The position numbers were made by a program, and so were the translations under genes. A stretch of DNA of 64,000 nt from Treponema sp. (GTDB lineage Bacteria > Spirochaetota > Spirochaetia > Treponematales > Breznakiellaceae), in NCBI GenBank assembly GCA_031266775.1, contig JAISAQ010000011.1, positions 1 through 64,000 of the forward strand, in the 5' to 3' direction. This document shows, one piece after another, positions 47,328 to 57,280 of this stretch. Position 1 is the stretch's first letter. Each line of letters starts with the position of its first letter. The notes beneath the pieces are model-generated. The model was given only the letters and a program-made list of their open reading frames with translations. It did no database searches and was not told where the DNA came from.

Positions 47328-49391
47328 ATGAAAAATAAACAGCCCATAACCCGTGTCTTTTTTGACACCCAGTTTCCGGAATGGAACGACAAAAAAGTCG
47401 CTTCTCGTTTTAATCCTGATGAAGTTGCCGGGATTTTCGCCGAGTCAGGCGTCGAATCGGCGGTGGTTTTCGCCAAATGTCAGTACGGCAATTTTTATTA
47501 TGATACCAAAAGGGGCCATAAACACGCGGGGCTCGGAAACCTCGATCTGCTGCGGTCGATGACGGAAAAGTTCCACCGTCATTCGATAGAAGTACTGGCC
47601 TATTATTCCACAGCCTGGGACGAGTTGCAGGGGACGCTCCATCCGGACTGGCTCACCGAGGATTTTTCCGGCAAAAGGACCCGCGGGGCGTTCCGCTGGA
47701 AAACCCTCTGTATCAATTCGCCGTACCGGGCGCTGGTTAAGGAGGACCTTTGCGAGATTGCGGCGGAAACTGATGTCGATGGTTTCTGGATAGACATGAC
47801 CATCATCGGGAAGGATCGTTGTTATTGCCCGTATTGCGACAAGAAATTCAGGGCGCTCTACGGAAAAGGCATTCGGGAAGCCCGGGGCGCCGGCATGGAT
47901 ATAGAACTGGCAGAATTCCGTTACAATTACATCGAAGAATTCTATGATGAGATTTATAAGGAACTGAGGCGTATCAAACCGTCCCTTAATATCACCAATA
48001 ATTACTGGGGCTATCCGTATCAGTCCAGAAACATGGGGAGCCGGGCCGTGGGGGCGCTTAAACAGGCGGATTTTATCACCGGCGAGGCGTATGTGGATTG
48101 GACCGGTCTTGAGGCGCCGTCGTTCTTTTCGCGATTTCTCTCCGGCGCGGCCGGAGGCCGGCCCTTTGAAGCCCTGGTAGGGCGATTCATCAATACCTGG
48201 GACTTTACCAGGAAAACTCCCGATCAGATGTTCTTTGAGGCGATGACTATTTTCTCCCTCGGAGGAACGGTTACCATCGATGATGAACCGTTTTATGACG
48301 GAACGATAGACCTTACGGTGTACCGGACCCTGATAGGCCCCGCGTTCCGGGCGATCAAAAAACTGTCCCATACAATCCGCGGGGAAAGCCTTAAATTCGC
48401 CGCCATTTTCCATTCCCAGGCGACAAAAGATCTTATTCCCGAAGACGCGCCATCTCCTTTCATCAGAAACATATCAGGCGCGTATAAACTGCTCCAGGAA
48501 CGGCACATCCCTGTGAATTTTGTTTTTGATGAGAGCCTTACGGAAGAAGAAATCAGACGCTACAGGGTCATTTTGCTTCCGGGCGCCGCGGCCCTCGGTG
48601 AAAAAACGCGGAAAATACTGGAAGACTATGTGCGAAACGGCGGCGTTGTTACGGGATTCGGGCGGAACGCCTTTTTTGAAAACCTGTTCTCAGGCAGCGT
48701 CGTATACAAAGGTCTTTCGGAATACAGCCTTTCGTATATTCCCCTGGAAGGCGAAAAAACTCTCGTCAGGGGCGCCTACTGCCGTTATGTGCAATCAGGC
48801 GCTGGATGCTCCGGCTGGGAAACTGGCGCGCCCGTCATCGACCCTATTGCCGAAACAAGCGTCGAGGTCTTTTTTCACAACAACCTTCCGTCTCCGTATC
48901 TGGAAAGCAGCGTACCCTCATATTACATCGTTCCCCTGGGCAAAGGATGGGTCATCCAGTACAACCAGCCGATATCGGAGAGTTACGCGAAACAGCGCGG
49001 CTTTGCCGTCAGGGACGCCGTCATCGCGCAGATCCTGCGCCGCACGGGAAAGCCGGATTTCTGGATTGACGCCCCGGCCAGGGTGGATACGGTCGCGTAT
49101 CACGATAAGGAGGCGCGCCGTTTTTACATACACCTGTCCGCCTTCGCCGCCGAGGCAAGTCTTGCGTGCGGCCTGTTTGACACCACGAATGGTAATTTTG
49201 AACGGCCTTACGCGATGATGGAAAACCGGGACCCGGTGAAGGAAATAACCGTCCACCTGGCGGCAGAAAAAGAAATAAAATCCGTCATTTCACTTTACGA
49301 AAAGAATGAACCGCGCTGGGAACAAACGGCGGAAACGCTCGTCATCCGTACACCCTTGGAACTATGGGACGTCATTGAGGCAGAATATTAA
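47328..49391 (+). CDS. GHL6-like putative glycoside hydrolase with beta-galactosidase trimerisation-like domain
   Basis: FFDTQFPEWNDKKVASRFNPDEVAGIFAESGVESAVVFAKCQYGNFYY, VDGFWIDMT, CYCPYCDKKF; RRYRVILLPGAAALGEKTRKILEDYVRNGG. Confidence 0.8.
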   Translation: MKNKQPITRVFFDTQFPEWNDKKVASRFNPDEVAGIFAESGVESAVVFAKCQYGNFYYDTKRGHKHAGLGNLDLLRSMTEKFHRHSIEVLAYYSTAWDELQGTLHPDWLTEDFSGKRTRGAFRWKTLCINSPYRALVKEDLCEIAAETDVDGFWIDMTIIGKDRCYCPYCDKKFRALYGKGIREARGAGMDIELAEFRYNYIEEFYDEIYKELRRIKPSLNITNNYWGYPYQSRNMGSRAVGALKQADFITGEAYVDWTGLEAPSFFSRFLSGAAGGRPFEALVGRFINTWDFTRKTPDQMFFEAMTIFSLGGTVTIDDEPFYDGTIDLTVYRTLIGPAFRAIKKLSHTIRGESLKFAAIFHSQATKDLIPEDAPSPFIRNISGAYKLLQERHIPVNFVFDESLTEEEIRRYRVILLPGAAALGEKTRKILEDYVRNGGVVTGFGRNAFFENLFSGSVVYKGLSEYSLSYIPLEGEKTLVRGAYCRYVQSGAGCSGWETGAPVIDPIAETSVEVFFHNNLPSPYLESSVPSYYIVPLGKGWVIQYNQPISESYAKQRGFAVRDAVIAQILRRTGKPDFWIDAPARVDTVAYHDKEARRFYIHLSAFAAEASLACGLFDTTNGNFERPYAMMENRDPVKEITVHLAAEKEIKSVISLYEKNEPRWEQTAETLVIRTPLELWDVIEAEY

Positions 49392-49426
49392 GAATTTAAT
49401 TTGTTCAATATATGTATCGGAGCATT

Positions 49427-51277
49427 TCAAGATACTTTGTCCCCATGTATCTCCCCTCCAAACCGGACTATGGCGCCGCGGTACAAGGATTTTGCCGAAA
49501 AATGGATATTGTTGTTGTAAAGGAGGCGCAGCCTGGCAAGCGAATTCAAAAGGCCGAGGCCTCCCGGATGCAGCCCGCCTATTCCCCTGAGGGCATCCTC
49601 AAAAAGGGATTCGCTTTGGGCGATTATTTCTTCTACCCGCGAGGCGTCGATTCCAGTCCCGTTATCGATAACCTCGGCCGTCCATTTTTCCCCTTCGGCA
49701 AAAATATTGATGCTCACCTGCCAGGGAAACGGCGCGTTGACAAAGGCGTGCCTGAAGCAGTTTTCCACGACGGTCTGCAGCATAAGCCGGGGAATGGGGA
49801 AGTCGCCGCAGATTTCGTCCATGTGAACGGAAAAAATAAATTCATCGGAATAGCGTATCCTCATAAGATTGAGGTAATTGCAGGTATACTCAAGTTCCCC
49901 GCGTATGGTGCTGCTGTCGCGGTCAAATTTCATGACATAGCGCAGCATGTTTGAAAGCAATTCGCATATATCGGCAATCTGGGGAACGCCGTTTTCATAG
50001 GCAATCGCGTTGATAGTGCTGATGCAGTTATACATAAAATGCGGGGAAATCTGGGACTGCAGCGCCAGATAATAGGCTTCCCGTTCGTTCAGCTTTGATT
50101 GCAGCGTCTGATTCATCGCTTCGCGCACCCGCGCAATCATTTCGTTGTAAAACTGCTGAAGCTGCCGTATATCCCCGGTGGAAGAATGAAAATCGACGTT
50201 CATTTCCAGATTGTCGCGGGTAACATTCCGCATGGCCCCGATGATCTCTTCCAGGGGCCTTGTAAGGTAACGGCTGACAAGGAGGTTAAGGCTCACGGCG
50301 ACTATCATGAGAAACAAAACGGCAATCAGCATGATCCCAAGGTACACCATGAAAAAGCCCGAACCGTACTTCTGCATGACAAGAACGCCGTAGTCAAGGC
50401 CTTCTATATGCTTCAAACTTGCCAGATAGCCCCTCCCCGCGGCCCCCCTGTGAAAACCGTTTTTGAAGCCGTTCCGGTATGCGCCAAGGATGAATTCCGC
50501 GTCGGAAGTAAAGGGATCTTTTACCGCCGGATAATTGATGATCGATTTTTCCCCGTCAAAAAGAAAAACGCGGATTGTTTCATCGGAACTAACGCAGATG
50601 CTTTCTATTTCGGATCTCTTTTTCAAAACCTGAAGTATTCCCATGTCCCTTCCGGTAGGGGGATCGTACAGCCTCCGCGACAGTGAAAAATACTCGGAAG
50701 CGGCGCCGGACCCTGTTACCCAGTACGAACGGTGGGGGCCCAGAAGCAGGGGGGAAGGCGGATTCAGGGCGAGCCTTCTTTTTACGCCGGCCATTACCCC
50801 CTGTTCGGCGTCGCTGCGTATTGTCCCCCAGTCGGTGCTGCTTTGGGCGGTTGTTATAAAGGCCCTGTCGCTGTAAATGTTGACGACAGTATTGGAAATA
50901 TCAAGCCCCAGTATGACAAGCAGATTCTGAAAAACAACGCTGAGTTTGTCCCTGTTCTGATCAAAATAATTCCGGCCGCCCCCGTAACCGGCAATGCTTT
51001 CGCCGATGATGTCCATGATGCCCTGGCTGAAGAAAATCCTCGTGCCGATGCGGTCCATCTGCCGGAATTTCTCCCTTATCTGGCTGGCGACATTTTCCGA
51101 GTAGGCGTCAAGGCCCGCCTCCGCCCCGGCGCTGACGCTGCCTGAAACATACACGCCTATCATGATAAAGGCAATGGTGATGATAAAAATAAAAAGGAGC
51201 GAATACACAAGAAAAATGCGTCTGTGAAGACTTGAGGGCATACAGAAAATGATACACCCCGGAAAGGGCTTTGTCAA
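49427..51277 (-). CDS. YesM-like sensor histidine kinase without an adjacent response regulator
   Basis: QISPHFMYNCISTINAIAYENG, VIDNGTGI, GGLGLLNSLARLRLLY. Confidence 0.92.
   Translation of the reverse strand: MTKPFPGCIIFCMPSSLHRRIFLVYSLLFIFIITIAFIMIGVYVSGSVSAGAEAGLDAYSENVASQIREKFRQMDRIGTRIFFSQGIMDIIGESIAGYGGGRNYFDQNRDKLSVVFQNLLVILGLDISNTVVNIYSDRAFITTAQSSTDWGTIRSDAEQGVMAGVKRRLALNPPSPLLLGPHRSYWVTGSGAASEYFSLSRRLYDPPTGRDMGILQVLKKRSEIESICVSSDETIRVFLFDGEKSIINYPAVKDPFTSDAEFILGAYRNGFKNGFHRGAAGRGYLASLKHIEGLDYGVLVMQKYGSGFFMVYLGIMLIAVLFLMIVAVSLNLLVSRYLTRPLEEIIGAMRNVTRDNLEMNVDFHSSTGDIRQLQQFYNEMIARVREAMNQTLQSKLNEREAYYLALQSQISPHFMYNCISTINAIAYENGVPQIADICELLSNMLRYVMKFDRDSSTIRGELEYTCNYLNLMRIRYSDEFIFSVHMDEICGDFPIPRLMLQTVVENCFRHAFVNAPFPWQVSINIFAEGEKWTAEVIDNGTGIDASRVEEIIAQSESLFEDALRGIGGLHPGGLGLLNSLARLRLLYNNNIHFSAKSLYRGAIVRFGGEIHGDKVS
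49441..49488. repeat. 48-bp perfect direct repeat, copy 2 (kinase 3' end)
   Basis: Identical to 39639-39686. Confidence 0.95.
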
Positions 51278-51403
51278 AATAAATCATTGGAACCGGTTTT
51301 GCCCGCTTCGAGTTTAAAATTTTACCAGAGAAATTTTAATTTTTTCACTTTTCCGCACGGGGAAGCTCCCGTATAATGAGGTATCTTTTACGGAGGAATA
51401 TTT

Positions 51404-52696
51404 ATGAAGAAAACGTTTGTGGTTTTGATTTCCCTGTCCGTTTTCATGTTGCTTTCCTGCGGGAACAGCGGCGGGACGGGCGCGCAGAACGAGAAGATTA
51501 CCCTGAGCGTGTACTGCTCAAAGGACTTGTGGAGGGATATATACCTTCCTGTGGCGCAAAAAATCGAGGAAGATCACGGCATCGCCATTGATCTTGTAAC
51601 TCTGCCCAATGAACAGCTGGAGCCTGTGATCAGCGTAAAGCTCGCCACCAACGATCCCCCCGATCTTTTCACTACAAACACACCCCAAGCGGTGGACCAG
51701 TACAACGCCACCCAGATGTGCCTTCCCCTCGACGGAGAGGCGTGGGTCTCCCGTCTTGCGGCCCCCGATCTTCTGCGGTACAAGGGAGACGGAAAGATCT
51801 ACGCCATGCCTGTCCGCGAGTCTTCAACTTTCTTCGGCGGCGCTTACTACAACAAGGCGCTGATGGAACAGTGCGGCATATACAACCCGGAGCCCAAAAC
51901 ATTCAGGGAATTTCTTGATATTCTTGAAAAAATAAAACAGGCCGGGCACACCCCCATTTACATGACCGACAAGGACGGCTGGTGCACCCAGGTATGGACC
52001 ACCCTCGGCTGGGGAGTAGCCCTTGACGCCAAAAAGGACACCGTGTACGAACAGCTCAATTCCAACCGGATTAAATTCGCCGCCATTCCCGAACTCGTAA
52101 CGGTGCTCCGGCAGATGGGAGACCTCTACAAGGCGGGCTACGTGAACGAGGATCATATGTCCCAGACCTACGACACCGCCAAGGTTGCGGTAGGCGAAGG
52201 CCGGGCCGTCATGGCCATTCAGGGGGAATGGTTCGCCACGGATCTGAACGTGGTGTACCCCGATGTCGAACTGGGTTCCTTTGCCATTCCCTTCCTTGAC
52301 AAAATGATGATAGGCACCGGCGCCTATGTCTCAGGCTGGTATGTGCCCAAAGGGAAAAATTCCCCAAAGGCGCTGGAATTCCTCAACTACTGGAGCCAGA
52401 GCGAATACCAGAATATAATCTTCCGGGAAACCCCCGGATTCCCCGGCTTTGTTGACGCCGACGGCGGCGACGTGCTTCCCGGCATAAAGAACATAGTGGA
52501 AAAATACATAGACACCGGGAAATACACGCCCGAATTCGACGCGTATTTTGATTCGGCCCGGCCCATCATGAACGACTACCTCTTCGGCAACATCCAGGAA
52601 GTCGCGGCCGGTTCCAAGACCGCGGAGGAAGCCCTTGCCGACTGGGACAGCAAATTTTCCCAGTTCATGAAAGACAAGGAAGTACCCGGCTTCTAG
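51404..52696 (+). CDS. Extracellular solute-binding protein, family 1 (lipoprotein)
   Basis: MKKTFVVLISLSVFMLLSCGNSGG lipobox; SBP_bac_1-like; followed by two permeases. Confidence 0.92.
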   Translation: MKKTFVVLISLSVFMLLSCGNSGGTGAQNEKITLSVYCSKDLWRDIYLPVAQKIEEDHGIAIDLVTLPNEQLEPVISVKLATNDPPDLFTTNTPQAVDQYNATQMCLPLDGEAWVSRLAAPDLLRYKGDGKIYAMPVRESSTFFGGAYYNKALMEQCGIYNPEPKTFREFLDILEKIKQAGHTPIYMTDKDGWCTQVWTTLGWGVALDAKKDTVYEQLNSNRIKFAAIPELVTVLRQMGDLYKAGYVNEDHMSQTYDTAKVAVGEGRAVMAIQGEWFATDLNVVYPDVELGSFAIPFLDKMMIGTGAYVSGWYVPKGKNSPKALEFLNYWSQSEYQNIIFRETPGFPGFVDADGGDVLPGIKNIVEKYIDTGKYTPEFDAYFDSARPIMNDYLFGNIQEVAAGSKTAEEALADWDSKFSQFMKDKEVPGF

Positions 52697-52792
52697 TCAC
52701 ACATCGGGGAAGCTGTCCGGGCGGGTTTTGAAATTCGAGGACGCTTCCCGGGGAACCGGGAAGATCCCGGCTCCCGGCCTTTGGGGGAACAC

Positions 52793-53689
52793 ATGCGGAA
52801 AACCGGAACCGGGGGAAACGGCAGTTTTATACGGCAGGCCTATCCCTATTATCTTTTGCTGCCCGCGATTATTCTCTTTACGGTGTTCTTTATCGTCCCC
52901 GCCGCAGGCGGCGTTTTTATCTCCCTTACCAACTGGGACATCACAAGGCCCGCAATCCGCTTTAACGGCATTGACAACTACATATACATGTTCGGCGACG
53001 CGGATTTCATCCTTGCCATATCGAACACCCTTGCCTTCATGGCCTCCATCGTTATTCTGCGGAACACCATTGCCATACTGCTTGCGCTGGCCCTTACTTC
53101 CAACCTGAAAACATCGACATACCTCCGCACCGCGTTTTACATTCCGTCGGTACTAAGCTACGTCGTAGTGGGGATCATGTTTACCGCCCTTTTTCAGATG
53201 AACGGCACGGTAAACCAGGGGCTCCGCCTTTTGGGTTTTGCCGTAAAGCATGAATGGCTTGCCAGCCAAAAGACCGCGCTCCTTACGGTAATCGCCGAAG
53301 ACGTATGGAAATGGACGGGCTTTCACATGATCATCTACATCGCGGGGATCAACGCCATTCCCTCCGATTTTTACGAATCGGCCCGCATCGACGGCGCGTC
53401 TTACCCCCAGCGCTTCTTTCACATTACCCTGCCCCTTCTTGTCCCGGCCCTGACCGTCAACGTAACGCAGTCTGTCATAGGCGGCTTCCGCGTGTTTGAG
53501 CAGGTGCTGACCCTTACCAAGGGAGGACCCGGCCACAAGTCGACCGTCATAGGGATGATGATATACGAATATTTCGGCAGGGGTTTCTACGGCAGATCAA
53601 CGGCAATGAGCATGTTTCTTTCGGTTATTGTCATCATTGTTACCGTTCTCATACGAAGGGCGTTCAGAAAAGGGGAAATGGAATTATGA
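52793..53689 (+). CDS. Carbohydrate ABC transporter permease (MalF type)
   Basis: ESARIDGASYPQRFFHITLPLLVPAL EAA loop; start is 52793 or 52781. Confidence 0.9.
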   Translation: MRKTGTGGNGSFIRQAYPYYLLLPAIILFTVFFIVPAAGGVFISLTNWDITRPAIRFNGIDNYIYMFGDADFILAISNTLAFMASIVILRNTIAILLALALTSNLKTSTYLRTAFYIPSVLSYVVVGIMFTALFQMNGTVNQGLRLLGFAVKHEWLASQKTALLTVIAEDVWKWTGFHMIIYIAGINAIPSDFYESARIDGASYPQRFFHITLPLLVPALTVNVTQSVIGGFRVFEQVLTLTKGGPGHKSTVIGMMIYEYFGRGFYGRSTAMSMFLSVIVIIVTVLIRRAFRKGEMEL

Positions 53690-54519
53690 TGAACGGTAAA
53701 GGCAGATACAGGCCCTGTGATTTTGTCCTTGAAATTATCATGCTGGCGGCAAGCCTCGTTGTCGTGGTTCCGCTGCTCCTCGCGCTGTTCGGCTCGTTCA
53801 AGTCTCCGGCGGAAGCCCTTCATTACAACATACTTCCCCCGTCACGGTGGCATCCTGAAAATTATTACGAAGTAGTGCGGAAAAGCAATATTCTTGCCGC
53901 CTTCAAAAACAGCGTGATCATAACGGCGGCGGTTGCAAGCGTCACCATCATCATCTGTTCCCTTGCGTCGTTTATCATCGCCCGCCGGGGAGACAGGATC
54001 TGCCGTTTTCTTGCTTCCTATTTTAACCTTGCCCTCATAGTGCCCATGGCAATAGTGCCGACCATACTGCTGCTTCAGCGCATGCATTTAATGAACACCA
54101 AAACCGGCATGATCTTCGTGATGATAGCGTCGAATATTTCCTGGGGCATGTTCATCATGACCAGTTTCATGCACACCATTCCCCGCGAAATGGACGAGGC
54201 CGCCATTATAGACGGCTGCGGGCCCGTGCGGCTGTTTTACTTGGTGATCTTCCCCCTGCTTAAACCCGTAATAATGACGAACATTGTCATCATAGGCATG
54301 GGCACATGGAACGATCTGCAGACGCCCCTTTACATGCTTAACTCAAGCAGAAACCTCACCATGCCCCTTACCGTGTACAATTTCATGGGCCGCTATTTTT
54401 CCCAGTGGAACCTGATCTTCGCCGACCTTGTGCTGGTAGGGCTTCCCATGGTTTTAATGTACGCTTTTCTTCAGAAATATATTGTATCAGGCATTACCGC
54501 GGGCGCGGTAAAAGGCTGA
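53686..54519 (+). CDS. Carbohydrate ABC transporter permease (MalG type)
   Basis: DEAAIIDGCGPVRLFYLVIFPLLKPVIM EAA loop; overlaps the upstream gene by 4 nt. Confidence 0.92.
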   Translation: MMNGKGRYRPCDFVLEIIMLAASLVVVVPLLLALFGSFKSPAEALHYNILPPSRWHPENYYEVVRKSNILAAFKNSVIITAAVASVTIIICSLASFIIARRGDRICRFLASYFNLALIVPMAIVPTILLLQRMHLMNTKTGMIFVMIASNISWGMFIMTSFMHTIPREMDEAAIIDGCGPVRLFYLVIFPLLKPVIMTNIVIIGMGTWNDLQTPLYMLNSSRNLTMPLTVYNFMGRYFSQWNLIFADLVLVGLPMVLMYAFLQKYIVSGITAGAVKG

Positions 54520-54530
54520 AAGGAGACGGC

Positions 54531-57182
54531 ATGAACGAATTTATTCCCGACACTCACAAAGGCGTCCGCTCTGTGTTAAGCTGTTCCGGCGCGGGGTTTC
54601 CCGGCATGCTTGCGGAGGCTCCCTTTTTTTCATGGAAGACCTGCGGCCTTGAAGGAAGGCAGTCGGCGTACCGCCTTATCGTCTCATCGAGCCGGGAAGC
54701 CGCCTCCCGGGGAACGGGCGATCTCTGGGATTCGCTGTGGGTACAGTCCCCGGACGACACGGGGATTCCCTACGGGGGAAGCGCCCTTGAAAGCAACCGC
54801 GACTATTACGCGGCGGTCAGCGTAAAAGGCGGCGCGGAAAACGGGATTTCACTGAGTGAACCCGTCCCCTTTTCAACGGGCTTCCTCGACCCTTCGGAAT
54901 GGAAGGCGCCGTGGCTCTGCGCGCCTGTAGCCTCCGATGTAAATCCCATGTTCCGCAGGGACTTCAGCCTTCAAGGCGCTCCTACAAGGGCCCGCCTTTT
55001 TATCTGCGGGCTTGGCTATTACGAGGCGTATATAAACGGTACAAAAGCGGGGGACATGATGCTTGCCCCAAGCTGGACCGATTACGGCAAACGGGTGTGC
55101 TATGCCGCCCATGACGTTACCGCCCTGCTCAAAAAAGACAACGCCATAGGCGTCATGCTCGGTTCAGGATGGTACAGTAACGCATACTGTACGCCCCGCC
55201 CTGTTTTTACCGCGCAGCTGATGCTGGAATACGAGGACGGGAGCGCCGAAACAATTCTTTCGGCCGCCCATAACGGATGGTATGTGCACAACGACGGCCC
55301 CATGCGGAAGGCCAGCATATATATTGGGGAACTGTACGACGCCCGCCTTGAAAAGCCAGGCTGGGCCGAATACGGATTCGGCATGAAGGCCCCTTCGTCA
55401 GGCGCATGGAAGCCGGCGATAGAAACGGAGCCTCCCGCCGGGAAGATGACGCCCATGACCGAAGAACCCATCCGCGCGATAGGGGAAATCGAACCGGTAT
55501 CGATCAACGAAATAAACGGCATGGCGATCATCGACTTCGGACAGAACATCGCGGGGGTCCTGCGTCTTGCCATGCACGCTCCCCGCGATACCCGCGTCCG
55601 CATACGGTATTCCGAACTCTTGTGGAAAGACGGAAGCCTCAACACCGGCAATCTGCGCACGGCCCAGGAAACCGACGAATATATCTGCCGGGGCGGCGGC
55701 GAGGAATACATGCCCCGCTTTACCTACCATGGTTTCCGTTATGCCGGGATATGCGGCATTTCCGGCCTCAAAAAAGAAGATGTCAGGGCGGTAGTGCTGA
55801 GAAACGATGTCGCGGTAAGGGGCCGTTTCCGCTGTTCAAGCGATCTCCTTAACAGCATACAGCGGATCTGCGTGTGGACCGAAAGCAACAACCTCCACGG
55901 GGTGCCCACCGATTGTCCCCAGCGGGATGAAAGGCTGGGGTGGCTTAACGACCTTACCGTGCGGGCCGAAGAAGCGGTTTACAATTTTGACATGAGCCGC
56001 TTCTACAGGAAATTCCTCATGGATATTGCCGACGGGCAGGGGCCCGGAACAGGGGCCATTACCGACACGGCGCCCTACCGGAATTTCGGGGGACAGCCCG
56101 CCGACGCGGTGTGTTCCAGCTACCTCGTGCTGCCCTGGCTCCTCTATATGCACCACGGAGACAGGGAGGCGTTAAGGCGGCATTACGGGGGGCTTGCCGC
56201 GTGGACGCGTTACCTTGAAAGCCAGTGCGAAGACGGCATTGTAAACTACAGCTACTACGGCGACTGGGCGGCGCCCATCGCGGGCAACGACGCGGAAAGC
56301 TACGGTTCGGGCGCGGTATCGGTTATTACCCCCGGCCTTCTGATGTCGACAGGATTCCTCTATATGAACGCCGCCCTCATGAAAAAAATCGCGGGCGTTT
56401 TGGGAAAGGTGGACGATGTCAAACACTACGAAGATCTCGCGGCCTCTACAAAAGACGCGCTTAACAGGACGTTCCTTAACCGTGAAAAAGGATATTACGG
56501 GACAGGCAGCCAGGCGGCGAATGTTTTCATGTTGTACCTGGGCATAGTGCCTGGAGAACTGAGGAACGCCGTTATGCAAAACCTCGTAAAGGACATTCGT
56601 GATCACGGCACCCACCTGACCACGGGCAACCTTTGTTCCCGCTATATCTTTGACGTCCTTGCGGACGGCGGGCAGATCGATCTGGCCTTTGAACTCGCAG
56701 GCCAAAGGACCTACCCAAGCTGGGGCTACATGCTTGACAACGGCGCCACTACTACCTGGGAAAGGTGGGAATACGTGGATTCAGGCCCCCTTCTCGGCAT
56801 GGCTTCCCACGATCATCCCATGTACGCGACAATAAGCGGCTGGTTTTATTCGTACCTTCTGGGCATACGCCCCCTTGAGGCCGGATTCAAAACCTTCGCC
56901 TTCAAGCCGCATATTCCCGTGGCGCTGCAAAGCGCGGAAGGCGCGGTTAAAACCGTCAAAGGGGACATCGAAGCCTCATGGACACAGGAAGGGGGACGTG
57001 TTACAATGAAAGTCGCCGTTCCCTTTAACTCGCTCTGCCGCGCCGTGCTGCCTGAGGACGGCCAGGTTACCGTAAACGGCGTTACAAGGGAAACGCAAAA
57101 ACAAAACGGCGAGGCTTTTATTATGCTTGAAAGCGGCCGTTACGAAATAACGGCCATGTTTAGTAACCCGGTTGGTTACTAA
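54531..57182 (+). CDS. Alpha-L-rhamnosidase, GH78
   Basis: GLGYYEAYINGTKAGDMMLAPSWTDYGKRVCYAAHDVT, VPTDCPQRDERLGWLNDL, TTTWERWE; ATG 54531 with upstream GGAGA. Confidence 0.94.
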   Translation: MNEFIPDTHKGVRSVLSCSGAGFPGMLAEAPFFSWKTCGLEGRQSAYRLIVSSSREAASRGTGDLWDSLWVQSPDDTGIPYGGSALESNRDYYAAVSVKGGAENGISLSEPVPFSTGFLDPSEWKAPWLCAPVASDVNPMFRRDFSLQGAPTRARLFICGLGYYEAYINGTKAGDMMLAPSWTDYGKRVCYAAHDVTALLKKDNAIGVMLGSGWYSNAYCTPRPVFTAQLMLEYEDGSAETILSAAHNGWYVHNDGPMRKASIYIGELYDARLEKPGWAEYGFGMKAPSSGAWKPAIETEPPAGKMTPMTEEPIRAIGEIEPVSINEINGMAIIDFGQNIAGVLRLAMHAPRDTRVRIRYSELLWKDGSLNTGNLRTAQETDEYICRGGGEEYMPRFTYHGFRYAGICGISGLKKEDVRAVVLRNDVAVRGRFRCSSDLLNSIQRICVWTESNNLHGVPTDCPQRDERLGWLNDLTVRAEEAVYNFDMSRFYRKFLMDIADGQGPGTGAITDTAPYRNFGGQPADAVCSSYLVLPWLLYMHHGDREALRRHYGGLAAWTRYLESQCEDGIVNYSYYGDWAAPIAGNDAESYGSGAVSVITPGLLMSTGFLYMNAALMKKIAGVLGKVDDVKHYEDLAASTKDALNRTFLNREKGYYGTGSQAANVFMLYLGIVPGELRNAVMQNLVKDIRDHGTHLTTGNLCSRYIFDVLADGGQIDLAFELAGQRTYPSWGYMLDNGATTTWERWEYVDSGPLLGMASHDHPMYATISGWFYSYLLGIRPLEAGFKTFAFKPHIPVALQSAEGAVKTVKGDIEASWTQEGGRVTMKVAVPFNSLCRAVLPEDGQVTVNGVTRETQKQNGEAFIMLESGRYEITAMFSNPVGY

Positions 57183-57189
57183 ACATGGC
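57153..57189. terminator. Perfect 16-bp stem hairpin (CGGTT head) overlapping the GH78 stop codon
   Basis: GCCATGTTTAGTAACC-CGGTT-GGTTACTAAACATGGC. Confidence 0.8.
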
Positions 57190-57191
57190 TT

Positions 57192-57235
57192 GCGATTTTT
57201 CAGGCTAAAGCATGGCTTTAGCCTTGCAAAATCGC
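57192..57235. terminator. Second tandem hairpin
   Basis: GCGATTTTTCAGGCTAAAGC-AT-GGCTTTAGCCTTGCAAAATCGC followed by GTTTTT. Confidence 0.75.
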
Positions 57236-57248
57236 GTTTTTAAGCGGA

Positions 57249-57280
57249 AGTTGTTCAATAACTGAAGTTATTGAACAACT
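57249..57280. repeat. Third tandem hairpin; perfect 15-bp stem with GA head
   Basis: AGTTGTTCAATAACT-GA-AGTTATTGAACAACT; same arms and left flank as 2398-2427 with reverse-complemented head. Confidence 0.85.

Noticed and set aside
44302-48413. Series of 318-339 aa minus-strand ORFs (44302, 45294, 46368, 47445)
   Set aside because: All antisense to well-supported catabolic genes, with low-complexity or basic composition and no recognisable domains
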